Shown here piece by piece: positions 7,487-8,511 of a stretch of DNA of 8,511 bases. The DNA is taken from the NCBI GenBank assembly GCA_005791855.1, contig SXUH01000028.1, forward strand, positions 1 to 8,511, written 5' to 3'. This stretch comes from Bdellovibrionales bacterium (GTDB taxonomy: Bacteria; Bdellovibrionota; Bacteriovoracia; Bacteriovoracales; Bacteriovoracaceae). Under the pieces are notes generated by a model that made no database searches, was not told where the DNA came from, and saw only the letters and a program-made list of their open reading frames with translations. Numbering within the stretch: position 1 is the first letter of the stretch; the number at the start of each line of letters is the position of its first letter. Position numbers and translations under genes: made by a program.

Positions 7487-7855
7487 TTACTTACAGATCG
7501 GCAGGGGATACGGGTTCTCGTCCACGCCGAGCTGGGTGGCCGTCGCCACCAGCCGCTTCCCGCCGACGGACGACATGGTGACCACGTAGAGGTCGGCGCG
7601 GTCGCCTTTGACGTCGCAGCGGATCCGGTAGTGGGAAACGCCCTTGTCGGTCTTGCACGGTCCCTTGAAGGACTTCACCGTGGTTTCGTTCACCGGAACG
7701 GCGAGGGTCACGGAGACCCCCTTCTTCCGGTAGACGTTCTTGAAGGTGGCCACGAAGGCCGTGTCCACGATCTGAGGGTTGTAGCAGACGACGTCGCTCA
7801 CCGCGTGGCAGGTGGAGGACAGTATGATGGACGCAAGTAGAATTGATTTAAACAT
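7487..7855 (-). CDS. Small secreted four-cysteine protein of unknown family
   Basis: This is a 122-residue protein. The ATG at 7855 has a strong ribosome binding site, AGGAG (7863-7867), 7 nt upstream. Residues 1-18 (MFKSILLASIILSSTCHA) form a Sec signal with likely cleavage after Ala18. Cys16 is preceded by S-S-T, a poor lipobox, so a lipoprotein is unlikely. The mature part of about 104 residues has four cysteines (24, 67, 80, 121), one near each end and two in the middle, which would allow two disulfides. The alternation in segments such as VSVTLAVPV and DLYVVTMSSV suggests a small beta fold. I recognise no family. It lies upstream of the beta-barrel gene on the same strand with a 69-bp gap, so the two may work together in the envelope, but the gap and the inverted repeat in it also allow separate control. 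The signal peptide, ribosome binding site and codon use make it a convincing real gene. Confidence 0.8.
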   Translation of the reverse strand: MFKSILLASIILSSTCHAVSDVVCYNPQIVDTAFVATFKNVYRKKGVSVTLAVPVNETTVKSFKGPCKTDKGVSHYRIRCDVKGDRADLYVVTMSSVGGKRLVATATQLGVDENPYPLPICK

Positions 7856-8013
7856 TTGCTTACTCCTGTTAAAGTCGAATTCTTGGCCCGGAGGAGTACA
7901 CCCGTTCGAACCCGGACGTCACATTTCTCTCCAAGTCTTGAAAAAACTTCAGGCGCCTAGATACCACAAAATTTCCGGGGAGTATGAAAATTATTCCGGT
8001 CTAAGTGTTGTTC
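7856..8013. other. AT-rich intergenic spacer between the NDH-2 gene and the small secreted protein gene
   Basis: This 158-bp stretch is clearly richer in A and T than the surrounding genes and should hold the 3' untranslated part of the NDH-2 gene and the promoter of the small secreted protein. I could not find a convincing -35/-10 pair or a hairpin followed by a T-tract. Small symmetric elements are present: GTTCGAAC (7904-7911) and AGGCGCCT (7951-7958). A run of six T on the - strand (7941-7946) follows the second palindrome. Two similar direct repeats, AAAATTTCCGG (7968-7978) and AAAATTATTCCGG (7987-7999), lie near the NDH-2 stop. None is strong enough to name. Confidence 0.5.
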
Positions 8014-8511
8014 TCACTCTTTTTCGATGATCAGGCGGGCCCCCCGCCGGTGGGTCAGGTAGGTCCAGGCCCAGCTAAAGAGCACGAAGAGGCGGTTCCG
8101 GAAGCCGATGAGGTAGTAGATGTGGACCACCAGCCAGGCCATCCAGGCGATGAAGCCTTCAAAATGTAAGCCCTTGTACAGCCCCACGGCCCGGGACCGG
8201 CCAATGGTCGCCATCTGGCCTTTATCCAGGTATCGGAAGAAGTCCGGGCCGGAGAGGCCCTGAGATCGGCGGCGGATGACCCTGGCTGCGAAGCGCCCCT
8301 GTTGCATCGCCACGGGGGCGAGACCCGGGAGGGGGGTCTTATCCAGCCCCCATTCGAAGTGGGCCTGGTCGCCGATCACGAAGATGTGGGGGTAGTTCGG
8401 TACCGTGAGGTTACTCTGCACGATGACCCGACCCTGCCGATCAAGTTCCACCCCGAGGGTCTTGTTGATGGGGTTCGCGGCCACGCCGGCGGCCCAGAGG
8501 ATGGTGGAGGC
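8014..8511 (-). CDS. ndh: Type II NADH:quinone oxidoreductase (NDH-2), C-terminal part
   Basis: The frame is open from the window edge, so the N-terminal FAD- and NADH-binding folds lie outside; 165 residues are visible. The GTG at 8484 is internal: TILWAAG is encoded just upstream in the same frame. The visible part matches the C-terminal half of NDH-2: TILWAAG, then D-RQGRV, then FVIGDQAH, the conserved GD that contacts FAD, then PGLAPVAMQQGRFAARVI around the quinone site, DKGQMATIGRSRAV, and a tail with two Trp/aromatic-rich helices (GFIAWMAWLVVHIYYLIGFRNR and the segment after it) that would bind the membrane. NDH-2 passes electrons from NADH to quinone without pumping protons. It faces the cytoplasm at the inner membrane. 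The codons look a little more mixed than in the left operon. It is unlikely to share a function with the small secreted protein downstream, since the spacer between them is 158 bp. Confidence 0.93.
   Translation of the reverse strand, partial: ASTILWAAGVAANPINKTLGVELDRQGRVIVQSNLTVPNYPHIFVIGDQAHFEWGLDKTPLPGLAPVAMQQGRFAARVIRRRSQGLSGPDFFRYLDKGQMATIGRSRAVGLYKGLHFEGFIAWMAWLVVHIYYLIGFRNRLFVLFSWAWTYLTHRRGARLIIEKE

Noticed and set aside
7838..7855. Small secreted protein as a lipoprotein using Cys16
   Set aside because: The residues before Cys16 are S-S-T, which does not fit a lipobox, while Ala18 gives a good signal peptidase I site.
7941..7958. Palindrome AGGCGCCT followed by a T-run as the terminator of the NDH-2 gene
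   Set aside because: The palindrome has no loop and cannot form a proper stem of terminator size; the T-run alone is not enough.
8482..8484. GTG as the true start of the NDH-2 gene
   Set aside because: The same frame continues upstream to the window edge and encodes the conserved TILWAAG segment of NDH-2, so this GTG is an internal valine codon.

Overview
The window is a GC-rich stretch of about 8.5 kb, apparently from a Gram-negative bacterium. The envelope features point that way: a twin-arginine (Tat) signal protein, a c-type cytochrome lipoprotein, a probable outer-membrane beta-barrel ending in phenylalanine, and a type II NADH dehydrogenase. Codons end almost always in C or G, with frequent CGG, GGG, CCG, CTC and ATC. 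The mix of DUF1501-like and PSCyt1-like cytochrome proteins fits a Bdellovibrionota or other former deltaproteobacterial genome, or another lineage rich in these families. That taxonomic reading is inference with low confidence.

The left two thirds (1-6154, + strand) looks like one operon of exported proteins. It starts with the C-terminal 129 residues of a protein of unknown family. Then comes a 535-residue Tat-exported protein resembling the DUF1501 family. Last is a 1374-residue lipoprotein with three CXXCH heme c sites, two of them in a duplicated module, and a carbohydrate-binding-like beta-sandwich between the second and third heme sites. Gaps are 14 and 18 nt, each with a ribosome binding site. 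The likely picture is a redox or surface complex in the periplasm or outer membrane; its substrate cannot be read from the sequence.

The right third (6155-8511) lies on the - strand and converges on the first operon with no spacer: the two stop codons abut inside TGATCA. Read in its own direction it holds the C-terminal part of an NDH-2 type NADH:quinone oxidoreductase (cut by the window edge), an AT-rich 158-bp spacer, a small secreted four-cysteine protein of unknown family, a 69-bp spacer with a perfect 10-bp inverted repeat over the start region of the next gene, and a 420-residue outer-membrane beta-barrel candidate.

No tRNA, rRNA, CRISPR array, insertion sequence or integrase was seen. 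The most interesting locus is the DUF1501-like plus triheme lipoprotein pair, with its unusual domain order and degenerate DUF1501 motifs.
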